Of a stretch of 64,000 bases of DNA, positions 54,121 through 62,745 are shown one piece after another. Source of the stretch: Reinekea blandensis MED297 (lineage in GTDB: Bacteria > Pseudomonadota > Gammaproteobacteria > Pseudomonadales > Natronospirillaceae); contig NZ_CH724150.1 in assembly GCF_000153185.1 (NCBI RefSeq), positions 1-64,000 of the forward strand, given 5' to 3'. The notes under the pieces are model-generated. The model had not been told where the DNA came from, did no database searches, and saw only the letters and a list, made by a program, of their open reading frames with translations. The position numbers were made by a program, and so were the translations under genes. The first letter of the stretch is position 1, and each line of letters opens with the position of its first letter.

Positions 54121-56133
54121 ATGAACGTTTTTGTCACTGGTGGTACGGGGTTCATCGGGTCCCGGTTAGTCAAACAGCTTTTATTGAACACAGCCATTCA
54201 ACATATCTATCTCCTCGTACGGGAAACCTCCCTCCCAAAAGCGCATGAGCGATTTGCCGCCGAGATGAATGACAGTCGTTATCGTGAACGATTGGTGTTC
54301 ATTTCAGGGAATTTGCGCGAGTCGGATTTGGGGTTGTCGGATGATGATGTGGGGGCATTAACCGGGAAGGTCGAACACTTTTTTCATCTGGCGGCAATTT
54401 ATGACTTAAACGCCGATCGGGAAGCGCAACTGGCTGTAAACGTGCAGGGAACGCGGTTTGCCGTGCAGCTCGCCCAGCAATTACAGGTACAGACTTTTCA
54501 TCTGATGAGTTCGATTGCGGCAGCAGGTCTTTACCCCGGCGTGTTCCGTGAGGATATGTTCGCGGAAGCGACGAACCTCAGTCATCCTTATTTTTCGACC
54601 AAACACGAATCGGAACGTCTGGTACGCGAGCTCTGGGGACCTTCTTACCGGATCTACCGGCCATCCTTTGTAGTTGGGGACTCAAGAACCGGTGAGATGG
54701 ATAAAACCGACGGGCCTTATTATCTGTTTCATCTCATTAAAGCCATTCGTGAAGCTTTACCACCCTGGGTGCCATTGATGGGTATTGAGGGAGGGCGGTT
54801 TAATCTGGTTCCGGTCAACTTCGTCGTAGAGGCCATCGCATACTTGGCGTTTTTACCCGAACAGGATGGCCAGACTTTTCATCTGACCGATATGGAGCAT
54901 TGGAAGTTTGGTGATCTCTTAAACCTCTTTGCCCGAGCGGCACATGCTCCTGAGTTTGAAATGCGGGTGAATGCCCGGTTATTTCAGTTAGTTCCGCCTG
55001 TATTAAAAAATGGCGTCATGGCTACCCCAGGGGTGGCCGACATCGTGGATGAACTGATTCAAAGCCTTGGCATTCCTAAAGATTTTTTTGCCTTCATTAA
55101 CTGGCCAACCCGTTACGATAATCGCAAGGCTGAGGCTCTGTTAAACGAAGCTGGCATCCGGCCACCGCCATTAACCAGTTACGCGGATCGCCTATGGGAT
55201 TACTGGGAAAGACATCTGGATCCGGCTCTGTTCGTGGCAAAAAATCTGGAAGAAAGACTGAATGGCAAGGTGGTCCTGATTACCGGAGGCTCATCCGGTA
55301 TCGGCAAAGCAACGGCCATGCGCTTAAGCAAAGCCGGTGCGACCGTCATCATCTGTGCCCGGGATGCTGAAAAGCTGCGTCGTGCTCATCTGGATATTGA
55401 GTCAACAGGTGGTACGGTGGTCAGTCATCAGGCGGATATTACACAGCCTGATGACGTCGATCGTCTGTTTGGCATGATTGAACGGGAGTTTGCCGGTCTG
55501 GATATCCTGATCAATAATGCCGGGCATTCGATTCGTCGCTCAGTGATGCAATCGTTAGATCGCTTGCATGATTTTCAACGAACCATTGAGCTGAACTATC
55601 TGGCGTCTGTTGCCATTACCTTGAAAGCATTACCGATGATGGACCGTCGCCGGGAGGGGCACGTCATCAATATTTCATCCATTGGGGTGCTGAGTAACTC
55701 GCCCCGGTTCTCAGCCTATGTGGCCTCGAAAGCCGCCCTTGAGGCTTTCAGTCGTTGTGCCGCCGCCGAGATGGCTGACCACAAAATTTATTTCACGAAC
55801 ATCAATATGCCGCTGGTGCGAACCCCCATGATCGCGCCGACACCACTTTACGATCATGTGCCGACGTTAACGCCGGATGATGCGGCCGAGTTGGTTTGTG
55901 AGGCAATTTTGAAACGCCCGGAACGCTTGTCCACTAAACTTGGCAAGTTTGCCGATATTGTTCATGCTCTGTCTCCGACGTTGCAGCGACAGATCCTGAA
56001 CACGGCGTTTCGATTGTTTCCGGAACAAGCTCGTGCCGATACCGCGAACCCGCAAGGGGAGACCGAAGCACCGCCGCCTGTTTCACCGGCACAGGTGCTG
56101 TTTGCCACGCTAATGAGAGGAGTGCACTGGTAG
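54121..56133 (+). CDS. Bifunctional fatty acyl-CoA reductase (two SDR domains)
   Basis: A 670-residue fusion of two short-chain dehydrogenase domains. The N-terminal extended SDR has TGGTGFIG (6-13) and a YFSTK catalytic Tyr/Lys (157-161). The C-terminal classical SDR has TGGSSGIG (388-395) and YVASK (533-537). From memory it matches the Marinobacter enzyme (about 660 residues) along the whole length, including FREDMF, PYYLFHLIKAIREALP and the C-terminal ATLMRGVHW. That enzyme reduces fatty acyl-CoA to fatty alcohol with NADPH. The ATG at 54121 has AGAGGG 7 bases upstream, favoured over the ATG at 54115. A hydrolase gene follows after 3 bp, and a WS/DGAT gene converges on it. Confidence 0.92.
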   Translation: MNVFVTGGTGFIGSRLVKQLLLNTAIQHIYLLVRETSLPKAHERFAAEMNDSRYRERLVFISGNLRESDLGLSDDDVGALTGKVEHFFHLAAIYDLNADREAQLAVNVQGTRFAVQLAQQLQVQTFHLMSSIAAAGLYPGVFREDMFAEATNLSHPYFSTKHESERLVRELWGPSYRIYRPSFVVGDSRTGEMDKTDGPYYLFHLIKAIREALPPWVPLMGIEGGRFNLVPVNFVVEAIAYLAFLPEQDGQTFHLTDMEHWKFGDLLNLFARAAHAPEFEMRVNARLFQLVPPVLKNGVMATPGVADIVDELIQSLGIPKDFFAFINWPTRYDNRKAEALLNEAGIRPPPLTSYADRLWDYWERHLDPALFVAKNLEERLNGKVVLITGGSSGIGKATAMRLSKAGATVIICARDAEKLRRAHLDIESTGGTVVSHQADITQPDDVDRLFGMIEREFAGLDILINNAGHSIRRSVMQSLDRLHDFQRTIELNYLASVAITLKALPMMDRRREGHVINISSIGVLSNSPRFSAYVASKAALEAFSRCAAAEMADHKIYFTNINMPLVRTPMIAPTPLYDHVPTLTPDDAAELVCEAILKRPERLSTKLGKFADIVHALSPTLQRQILNTAFRLFPEQARADTANPQGETEAPPPVSPAQVLFATLMRGVHW

Positions 56134-56136
56134 GTA

Positions 56137-57102
56137 ATGACCGTACGACAGTTCATATGGGGGTGGCAAAGCCTCGAGTTGCTGGTGATTTTCGGGCTCT
56201 GGCAGTGGCTGTCATCCAGCCCGATTCTTCTGAGTCTGTTCGCAGCTTTCGTGACCATGCTTGCGTTACGGGCGCTGTTGATCGGCGTGATTTGTATCGT
56301 GGTGACGGTACAGTTCAGCCATCAGTCGCTATCGCCTTGGCGTTGGGTTCGCTACTGGGTGCAAGAGTTCGTGGCTTTTGTATCTCTGTACAGTGTGATG
56401 CAGGCTCTGCCGCGGCGCTGGGTGCAACCCAATGACCCGGTAACCAACCACCATGTGATTCTGGCGCACGGATTCCTCTGCAATGACGGGTTTTGGTGGC
56501 GTTTTGTGCCTCGCCTTCGTCAAGCGGGTTTAAGTGTTTCATCAGTTGAAATGCCCGGTGCCTTCGCCAGCATAGAGGAGTTTCAGCAGCGCCTTAGCGC
56601 TGAAATAGAACGTGTCAGTTCAATCAACCCCGATGCCGTCATTACTCTGGTCGGGTTCAGTATGGGTGGATTGGCAGCGCGTTGTTTACCGCGTAAACAG
56701 CAGCAGCGTTGCGAACTGATCACTCTTTATACTCCGCATTACGGGACTCTGATGGCCTATGTTCCGCGGTGGGTAGGCGCCACAAATGGTCGCCAGATGT
56801 GTCCGGGCAACCCATGGCTGTCGGGCTTGAAACGTCATCCTATTGCTTTCCGTCGGATGCTGGGCGTTTGGACCCGGCACGATACCATTGTTATACCGCC
56901 GATTCGCAGTCGGGCACCTTTCGATAACTGGGCGCAATCCGGCCAAGGCCATTTAAGTGCTTCTTTGGATGGGTCATTGCATCAGCGATTGCTGGACTGG
57001 ATAACCGAAGAACACTCTCAGCCAGACGGCCACGGGACTGTCATTAAGGTTTCCAAAAGCAACGACTCAAACTCCGCATTGAAACAATCGATGATGTCCT
57101 GA
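56137..57102 (+). CDS. Membrane-anchored alpha/beta hydrolase, lipase-like
   Basis: A 321-residue protein with two or three N-terminal hydrophobic segments (about 7-60) and an alpha/beta-hydrolase domain. The oxyanion region is ILAHGFLCNDGFWW, and the nucleophile elbow GFSMGG places Ser175. The Asp and His partners are probably in the region of TRHDTIVIPP and the C-terminal GQGHLSASL. It starts 3 bp after the acyl-CoA reductase and is co-transcribed with it. A role in cleaving or remodelling wax esters or acyl-CoA is plausible but inferred. Its last 85 bp overlap the WS/DGAT gene tail to tail. Confidence 0.8.
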   Translation: MTVRQFIWGWQSLELLVIFGLWQWLSSSPILLSLFAAFVTMLALRALLIGVICIVVTVQFSHQSLSPWRWVRYWVQEFVAFVSLYSVMQALPRRWVQPNDPVTNHHVILAHGFLCNDGFWWRFVPRLRQAGLSVSSVEMPGAFASIEEFQQRLSAEIERVSSINPDAVITLVGFSMGGLAARCLPRKQQQRCELITLYTPHYGTLMAYVPRWVGATNGRQMCPGNPWLSGLKRHPIAFRRMLGVWTRHDTIVIPPIRSRAPFDNWAQSGQGHLSASLDGSLHQRLLDWITEEHSQPDGHGTVIKVSKSNDSNSALKQSMMS

Positions 57103-58388
57103 GGGTTGGAAATCAGCTGCTGGTCGGTCATCAGACCAAACTGAACGCGATTGTTGTAGGTGAGAATGCTGACTCCGGTACCAATACTGCCGGATTGTGG
57201 AACCCAAAACAGCACCTGGTCCAGCTCGCTCCCGGCAAAATGCAAAGGAAAGCCAGGGCCGGGAACATTGGTCATCACGGCCGAGGCCTTACTGCTGAAC
57301 AATCGCACCAGTTCTTTTTCGGCGATGTCCGGTAGGTATCCCGCCAACTGCAGAATCTGAAAGACCAGCCAAGCCTGCTTGCTCTGTTTTAAGGCGCCCA
57401 TTCGCTGATGCAGGGCCTGAGCCCTTTCAATAGGGTCTTCAATCCCCAAGGGCAGTGACAAAAATACCATCCCAAAATAGTTGCCCAACTCCGGTGCTTT
57501 CAGCAATGGTCTCAAATCCACAGGAACGACGGTCCTCATTTCAGACCAGGAGGTGAGTTGGTTCAGATCCTTTAAGTACCGGCGAAATGCGCCGGCGGCT
57601 GAACTCAACAAAATGTCGTTGATCTTGGCTTGATGAGTCTGCGCGATGGTTTTTACTTCCATCAGGTCTAAAGGCTGGCTCCAGACAAGCTGTTTTTTAC
57701 CGCACAACCCCGGCGTTTTGAAAATATTGGCCTCGCCCGGACTGAGCCCCATCTTAAGCAGTTCAGTAGTGAGTTCTTCGACCAGCATCAGCGTTTCCGA
57801 CCATTTGCCCTGACCAGGAACAAAGGGTTGTAAGCGCTTTAACCAGCGAGAAGGTGAGGGTGGGTGCGGTGTCGGTATAGACGCCGCCAGCGGTGGCATC
57901 GAAGCACCTTCGTCCATGAGTGACAACAGCACCTTCATCAGTGCCATCCCATCTGCATAGGCATGATGAATCCGGATGATGATGGCGCAGCCGTGTCGGA
58001 ATCGAGGGACAAACAACATACGCCATAACGGGCGGGATGTATCTAGTGGCGAGTTGATGAAATCGGTTGCCAGCTGCTGCAGTTCAGCATCCGTCTCGGG
58101 CGACTGTTGCGCCGTGGGTAAGTGATAATCTAGATCTACCGGCGCAACCTGCCAGGCCTCGGATACCAGTGCCGGAGATGGCCGGCATTGAAAGCGTTTA
58201 ATTGAAGCAAATTGAGTAAGCAATCGTTCGTGAACGACGGACTCAGGGATGGCCGATTGAAAAGTCATGACCGCGTTGATGACCATCGGGTTGACCGGAG
58301 AGTCCATTCGTAGCCAGGCATGGTCGACGCCCGCCATCAAGGTTTGTTGATGGCTGTCGGATTGAGTGTGGTGGCTTGAATTATCCAT
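57018..58388 (-). CDS. Wax ester synthase/acyl-CoA:diacylglycerol acyltransferase (WS/DGAT)
   Basis: A 456-residue WS/DGAT, which esterifies fatty alcohols (or diacylglycerol) with acyl-CoA. The catalytic motif HHAYADG (141-147) is complete. The acceptor-side motifs SRPLWRMLFVPRF and NYFGMVFLSLPLG are present, and the C-terminal domain has ASAVMTNVPGPGFPLHFAGS. The ATG at 58388 is preferred over a TTG 37 codons upstream. It uses the alcohol made by the reductase encoded at 54121-56133, so the pair forms a wax-ester pathway. The 3' end overlaps the hydrolase gene by 85 bp on the opposite strand. Confidence 0.92.
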   Translation of the reverse strand: MDNSSHHTQSDSHQQTLMAGVDHAWLRMDSPVNPMVINAVMTFQSAIPESVVHERLLTQFASIKRFQCRPSPALVSEAWQVAPVDLDYHLPTAQQSPETDAELQQLATDFINSPLDTSRPLWRMLFVPRFRHGCAIIIRIHHAYADGMALMKVLLSLMDEGASMPPLAASIPTPHPPSPSRWLKRLQPFVPGQGKWSETLMLVEELTTELLKMGLSPGEANIFKTPGLCGKKQLVWSQPLDLMEVKTIAQTHQAKINDILLSSAAGAFRRYLKDLNQLTSWSEMRTVVPVDLRPLLKAPELGNYFGMVFLSLPLGIEDPIERAQALHQRMGALKQSKQAWLVFQILQLAGYLPDIAEKELVRLFSSKASAVMTNVPGPGFPLHFAGSELDQVLFWVPQSGSIGTGVSILTYNNRVQFGLMTDQQLISNPQDIIDCFNAEFESLLLETLMTVPWPSG

Positions 58389-58520
58389 AAAATCAACGCA
58401 CCTTAGCCGTGAGCCAACCTGGCTTACAAGGCGGCCAGCTCTGAATAAGTAGCTTTCAGTGTGGTCAAAGCTGGGCCGTTGTCCACTGCGCCAGATCAAC
58501 AGTAATGATTATTCTGGCGC

Positions 58521-59051
58521 TCAGATGTCAATGTGATCGTTCAATACATAGAAGGGTTGAGTCTGAAGCTCGAGATAGTGTTTTAACGTCCGTTCAACCG
58601 TCCGAAATGCGATGTCTGGCCAGGGGATGTCGTCGAGGTGATAGAGATCGACGGCATTGCTTTCAGCGGTGGTCCCATAGTTGAAATCAGGCATGTCGAC
58701 TCGGTAAAACATATGCACCTGATCGAAAGCCGGCAGGCTGATGACACTGATCAATACAGGGTTTTCACCGCGCACCATCGACTCCTCATCGGTTTCCCGA
58801 AGAGCGCCCTGAACCGTCGTTTCTCCGTTTTCCATAAAGCCCGCAGGCAGTGTCCAGAAGTTTTTGCGTGGCTCAATATTGCGCCGGCAGAGCAGGATGC
58901 GACCGTCCGGTGCGACGGGGACCGTGCCAGTGATGATGCGGGGGTTACGGTAATGGATGGCATCGCAATGCTCACAGACAAAGCGGGGGAGGTGGTCGCC
59001 TGGCGGTGTTTTTACCGTGACCGGGTGGCCACATTCGCTGCAAAAGTTCAT
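58521..59051 (-). CDS. Nudix hydrolase with N-terminal zinc ribbon
   Basis: A 176-residue Nudix enzyme. A zinc ribbon with C4, C7, C26 and C29 is followed by ITGTVPVAPDGRILLCRRNI. The Nudix box GFMENGETTVQGALRETDEES is complete (Gx5Ex7REUXEE). The group hydrolyses nucleotide-sugar or dinucleotide diphosphates such as ADP-ribose or NADH, but the substrate cannot be set. It lies upstream of WS/DGAT on the same strand, separated by 132 bp. A second, unrelated Nudix gene is divergent from it. Confidence 0.85.
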   Translation of the reverse strand: MNFCSECGHPVTVKTPPGDHLPRFVCEHCDAIHYRNPRIITGTVPVAPDGRILLCRRNIEPRKNFWTLPAGFMENGETTVQGALRETDEESMVRGENPVLISVISLPAFDQVHMFYRVDMPDFNYGTTAESNAVDLYHLDDIPWPDIAFRTVERTLKHYLELQTQPFYVLNDHIDI

Positions 59052-59283
59052 CTGTGTGGAAAAACCAACGTTGTTTGTTTATGAGTTTAATCTCCGCGTA
59101 GATTACCAGAGACAAGCCTGGGATGAACACTCTTTACCCGAGGTAACCTTCGTACCGCAATCGGGAGACACAGAGCCAGAAGGCATTGAAGCAAGGGTGT
59201 TGAGATTCAAAATCGTGCAAAGAAAGCGACCCAACTCGAATTCTGTGCCATGCTTAAACGCAGGAAACAATGACAGGGGCCCT

Positions 59284-59898
59284 ATGATCGAACCATCGTT
59301 AACCGCAGCCATGCGACATGCGCTCGTTACTTATCAGCCAAAAAAACTCTCACTGGATCGACCCAAAGCCGCCGTCTTGGTGCCTATTCATACCGATCCA
59401 GAACCGTCTGTGTTGCTCACTGTTCGAGCCAGCCATCTGAACAGTCACCCCGGACAGGTGTCGTTTCCCGGCGGTATGATGGAGCCGATTGACCCGAACC
59501 TGGCGCACACCGCATTACGCGAAACGGAAGAAGAGGTTGGTTTATCACCGTCTGGAATCGACGTGATTGGCGAGTTGTCGACCGCTTATTCCAAAGATGG
59601 AGTTCTGGTTTATCCCTTTGTCGGAATCGTCTCCGATCCGTATCAGAGCGTTGCCAGCCCCGATGAAATTGCCGAAATTTTTCACGTTCCCTGGCAGTTT
59701 TTCGCCTCTCAGGCTCCTGAGTTGCAAGCCATTGACCGGCATGGCATGTCTTTTCATATCCCGCATTTTCATTATGAAGGACACCATATATGGGGCATGA
59801 CCGCCATGATCCTGCTGGAGTTAATCAACCTGATTGAGGGAACAGATTGGCCGACGCCGGACTTCACGCTGGCGACTCGACCGGGGGAAACGCCGTAA
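59284..59898 (+). CDS. CoA pyrophosphatase-type Nudix hydrolase (NudL-like)
   Basis: A 204-residue Nudix enzyme of the CoA-pyrophosphatase subgroup. The UPF0035 signature LLTVRASHLNSHPGQVSFPGG and the box GGMMEPIDPNLAHTALRETEEEVGL are both present. These enzymes split CoA and its thioesters into phosphopantetheine and 3',5'-ADP. The ATG at 59284 has AGGGG 5 bases upstream; longer frames overlapping the divergent Nudix gene are not supported. It is close to the acyl-CoA-using genes, but no direct link is shown. Confidence 0.88.
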   Translation: MIEPSLTAAMRHALVTYQPKKLSLDRPKAAVLVPIHTDPEPSVLLTVRASHLNSHPGQVSFPGGMMEPIDPNLAHTALRETEEEVGLSPSGIDVIGELSTAYSKDGVLVYPFVGIVSDPYQSVASPDEIAEIFHVPWQFFASQAPELQAIDRHGMSFHIPHFHYEGHHIWGMTAMILLELINLIEGTDWPTPDFTLATRPGETP

Positions 59899-59991
59899 TC
59901 GTGGGGCTATAAGATATGGTTCATAATGCACCGCTGTGTTACAGTGAAGTTGTGTTGGAACATGCCTGAGGGCTACGGAAAGTCATTGTTC

Positions 59992-60987
59992 ATGTCTGAT
60001 AGTCGTATGATGGTTATGGTGGCCTCGCTTGAGCGGCACCTGAGTAAAGAACGTAAAATTCTGACGGAAGCCATCGCAGGCCAAAACTCAATTCCGGTCG
60101 GGCTGGCTTATCCCCCGATACCCGCCAATTACATCTATAAACTGAATCAACAAGCGCTCAATGACGCCGATTACGTTGTGTTGTTGATCGGCTCAGAATA
60201 CGGTGCCTTGACCGATAAGGGTGTCGGCTATGTTCATGCAACCTTTGCCGCGGCGCAGGCCGCCAGAAAACCGATCCTGAGCCTGATATACGAAGGCGAG
60301 GCGGCACAGCCAACCGACAGCTTCGATCAAAAACGTCTCAAAGGCTTTGTTGAACAGCTGAAGACCGGATGTGTCTTTTACTGGCATGATGATGACAGCC
60401 TCAGAGACAGTGCCGAACGTGGTCTTGAGTTTATTTTCGAGCATCATCCATCAACCGGTTGGATAAAGGCTGATTTGCAACCCTTAGTCGCTTCGGTGAG
60501 TGCTGATGATCAAAGTCTCATACAGAAGTTAAAAACGCAGGTGCAGCACCTGACCCACAAGGTTCAAAGCTTGCCCGGGCATGGCAAAGCCGAGAAAGTC
60601 GACTTCAGCAAAGATCAGCGACTTCTGAACCTGAAATACCAATGCAATGCGTTTCGTGAAGGGCGGTTAAAGCAGCTTGATGGCCAGTTGGGCTTGCCTC
60701 TACAGGCGTTGTTCGATTGGTTGGCTCCCACTTTGCTGTCACCGGTTACCGAAGCCCGATTGCGCGCGGTGATCGCTATCCGTATACAGGAGGCGGTGTT
60801 AGCAGAGGCAAAATCACGCTGGCCGGGCAGTCATGCGGTTTCCGATATTAAAGTCCAGCAAGGCAGTTTTGATGAACTGAAAATTCGCCTTCGCGCCCTC
60901 AATGCCATAGCTTTTGATGATCATGGCCGATGGTTTCTTACCCCATCCGGCGAGCAGACAGCCCTCGAGTTATCAGAATCGCACTGA
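59992..60987 (+). CDS. DUF4062-like protein with C-terminal helical domain
   Basis: A 331-residue protein. The N-terminal part (about 5-110) resembles DUF4062: VASLERHLSKERKILTEAI, then DADYVVLLIGSEYG (58-71) and GVGYVHATFAAAQAARKP (77-94). DUF4062 is a Rossmann-like domain thought to relate to nucleotide- or NAD-binding folds, often found in multi-domain proteins with unknown or conflict-related roles. A coiled coil follows (LIQKLKTQVQHLTHKVQSL, about 175-200), then a helical domain ending in a winged-helix-like FDDHGRWFLTPSGEQTALEL. The start is taken as 59992. It stands alone, 10 bp from the convergent DegV gene. The function is unknown. Confidence 0.65.
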   Translation: MSDSRMMVMVASLERHLSKERKILTEAIAGQNSIPVGLAYPPIPANYIYKLNQQALNDADYVVLLIGSEYGALTDKGVGYVHATFAAAQAARKPILSLIYEGEAAQPTDSFDQKRLKGFVEQLKTGCVFYWHDDDSLRDSAERGLEFIFEHHPSTGWIKADLQPLVASVSADDQSLIQKLKTQVQHLTHKVQSLPGHGKAEKVDFSKDQRLLNLKYQCNAFREGRLKQLDGQLGLPLQALFDWLAPTLLSPVTEARLRAVIAIRIQEAVLAEAKSRWPGSHAVSDIKVQQGSFDELKIRLRALNAIAFDDHGRWFLTPSGEQTALELSESH

Positions 60988-60997
60988 TTCTTGCGGA

Positions 60998-61930
60998 TCA
61001 CTTTGCTTGTTGATGCGCGAATGCAACAGACACCGCACCTGGACCCAGTAAAGCGCCCGATGACGGGCTCATAATGGACGAAATCAAACGCCCCTGTTTA
61101 CCATCAATATCCCGCTGGAGAGCCCGGAAATCCGAGTTGACCCGAATGTCGGCTGGATTCCCGGCGTAACTGATCGAGACCAGCCGATTATGCAGTTGTG
61201 CATGGCCGAGTCTCTGAGTCACCAGACCGATAAACTCGGACAGTCGTGTTGGTTGATGGCATTTTCGTATCGTTGTCACGCCATCGGGGCTGATATGATA
61301 AATCGGCATTTGACGTTTTAGGTGGTACTGTTGACCGGCTAACCAGCCTAAGTCAAACGGGGGCGATTTCAGCTGTTGGGCTGAGTTGCCTGGCAGGACA
61401 AACGTTTCCAGGCTATGACTGAACGATTGTATCGGCGACTTCAGTTGATCGATCGAACGGGCTTTTTCACCAATCAGCCGAAAGGCTTCATATAGCGTCA
61501 GCCCGTAACCGGCCAGACCACTATTAGATTCGATGACCCTGACTTTAAAGGGAATGGTCAAGCGAGCTTTTTGCCGAAGTAAATCTATGTTGGGGTGTTG
61601 AGTGACCAGGGCTTCCCGAACTGACTGCAATGTAGAACTGAGCTTTTGGTGTGGGGCAATGATCAGCAGGTGGTCATAGTCGTAAATCCACCGGTCCGTT
61701 AAAACCTTTTCCACGTCATCGACCGCCAGAGACGACAGTTTGGGTTTGAATCCTTTTTGATTTGCCCAATGCTGATAAAAACTGAGCGCATCGCTTTTAT
61801 GTCGCTGGTCGATCAATGGCCTTTCGCTGCTTGTGCCAGTCATCGTTAATGGAAGGATCTGTACGTGATTCCTTTTCAGAAACGATTCTGGAATATCGCA
61901 GGTTGAGTCAACGACCAGGCCGATGCGCAT
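60998..61930 (-). CDS. DegV family fatty acid-binding protein
   Basis: A 310-residue DegV-fold protein. It opens MRIGLVVDSTCDIPESFL, the N-terminal DegV signature that contacts the lipid carboxylate. The second lobe has VRVIESNSGLAGYGLTLYEA and the C-terminal domain has LVSISYAGNPADIRV. In Firmicutes such proteins (FakB) hand fatty acids to the kinase FakA. Gammaproteobacterial members are uncharacterised, and no fakA-like gene is in the window. The position near lipid-storage genes is suggestive only. Confidence 0.82.
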   Translation of the reverse strand: MRIGLVVDSTCDIPESFLKRNHVQILPLTMTGTSSERPLIDQRHKSDALSFYQHWANQKGFKPKLSSLAVDDVEKVLTDRWIYDYDHLLIIAPHQKLSSTLQSVREALVTQHPNIDLLRQKARLTIPFKVRVIESNSGLAGYGLTLYEAFRLIGEKARSIDQLKSPIQSFSHSLETFVLPGNSAQQLKSPPFDLGWLAGQQYHLKRQMPIYHISPDGVTTIRKCHQPTRLSEFIGLVTQRLGHAQLHNRLVSISYAGNPADIRVNSDFRALQRDIDGKQGRLISSIMSPSSGALLGPGAVSVAFAHQQAK

Positions 61931-62012
61931 CGAGGTTCTTCATTCTGTATGGGCGGACGGTCAGTGTAGAGCGCGAACGGTTTTTGAACAAGATTAGACC
62001 GCTCTAACATGC

Positions 62013-62645
62013 CTAGGATGTTTTCTGTCGATACTCACACAGGTCTTCAATGAGGCAGGCACCGCACTTGGGTTTGCGTGCCACACAGGTATATCGACCA
62101 TGCAGAATCAGCCAGTGATGCGCGTCCAGTAAGAACTCCTTGGGCACCAGACGAAGCAGTCGTTTCTCGACTTCCAGAACATCTTTTCCCGGAGCGATAC
62201 GGGTTCGGTTACTGACTCTGAAAATATGAGTGTCTACGGCCATCGTCGGTTGGCCGAAGGCCGTGTTCAGGACCACGTTCGCGGTTTTTCGACCTACGCC
62301 GGGCAAGGCTTCGAGCGCTTCTCGGGTCTGCGGAACCTGGCTGTTGTGCTGATCGATGAGCATTCGGCACAGTTTGATGACATTCTCAGCTTTTGAGTTA
62401 AACAGCCCGATGGTCTTGATGTAATCCTTCAGACCATCGACACCCAGTGCATAAATCGCTTCAGGCGTGTTTGCGACTGGAAACAGCTTGTCAGTGGCTT
62501 TGTTGACACCTTTGTCGGTTGCTTGAGCGGAGAGTACAACGGCAACTAATAACTCAAATGGCGTGCTGTAGTTCAGTTCGGTTTCCGGGTGTGGGTTCTC
62601 CGCGCGCAAACGGGAGAAGATTTCGATGCGTTTCTCTTTATTCAT
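62013..62645 (-). CDS. nth: Endonuclease III
   Basis: A 210-residue DNA glycosylase/AP lyase that removes oxidised pyrimidines. The helix-hairpin-helix LPGVGRKTANVVLN contains the catalytic Lys, and the catalytic Asp is in TMAVDTHIFRVSNR. The C-terminal [4Fe-4S] site is CVARKPKCGACLIEDLC (C-x6-C-x2-C-x5-C). The size matches E. coli Nth (211). It follows rsxE with a 100-bp gap, the order seen in E. coli rsxABCDGE-nth. Confidence 0.97.
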   Translation of the reverse strand: MNKEKRIEIFSRLRAENPHPETELNYSTPFELLVAVVLSAQATDKGVNKATDKLFPVANTPEAIYALGVDGLKDYIKTIGLFNSKAENVIKLCRMLIDQHNSQVPQTREALEALPGVGRKTANVVLNTAFGQPTMAVDTHIFRVSNRTRIAPGKDVLEVEKRLLRLVPKEFLLDAHHWLILHGRYTCVARKPKCGACLIEDLCEYRQKTS

Positions 62646-62745
62646 CAGGGCTGGTCAACTGGTCAGTCAAAGCCGCCATAGTAGGGCGTCTCAACGTTAA
62701 AATCGAGCGTTGGCGACGGATGGTCCGCCGCCTTCGCCAGGTTCG

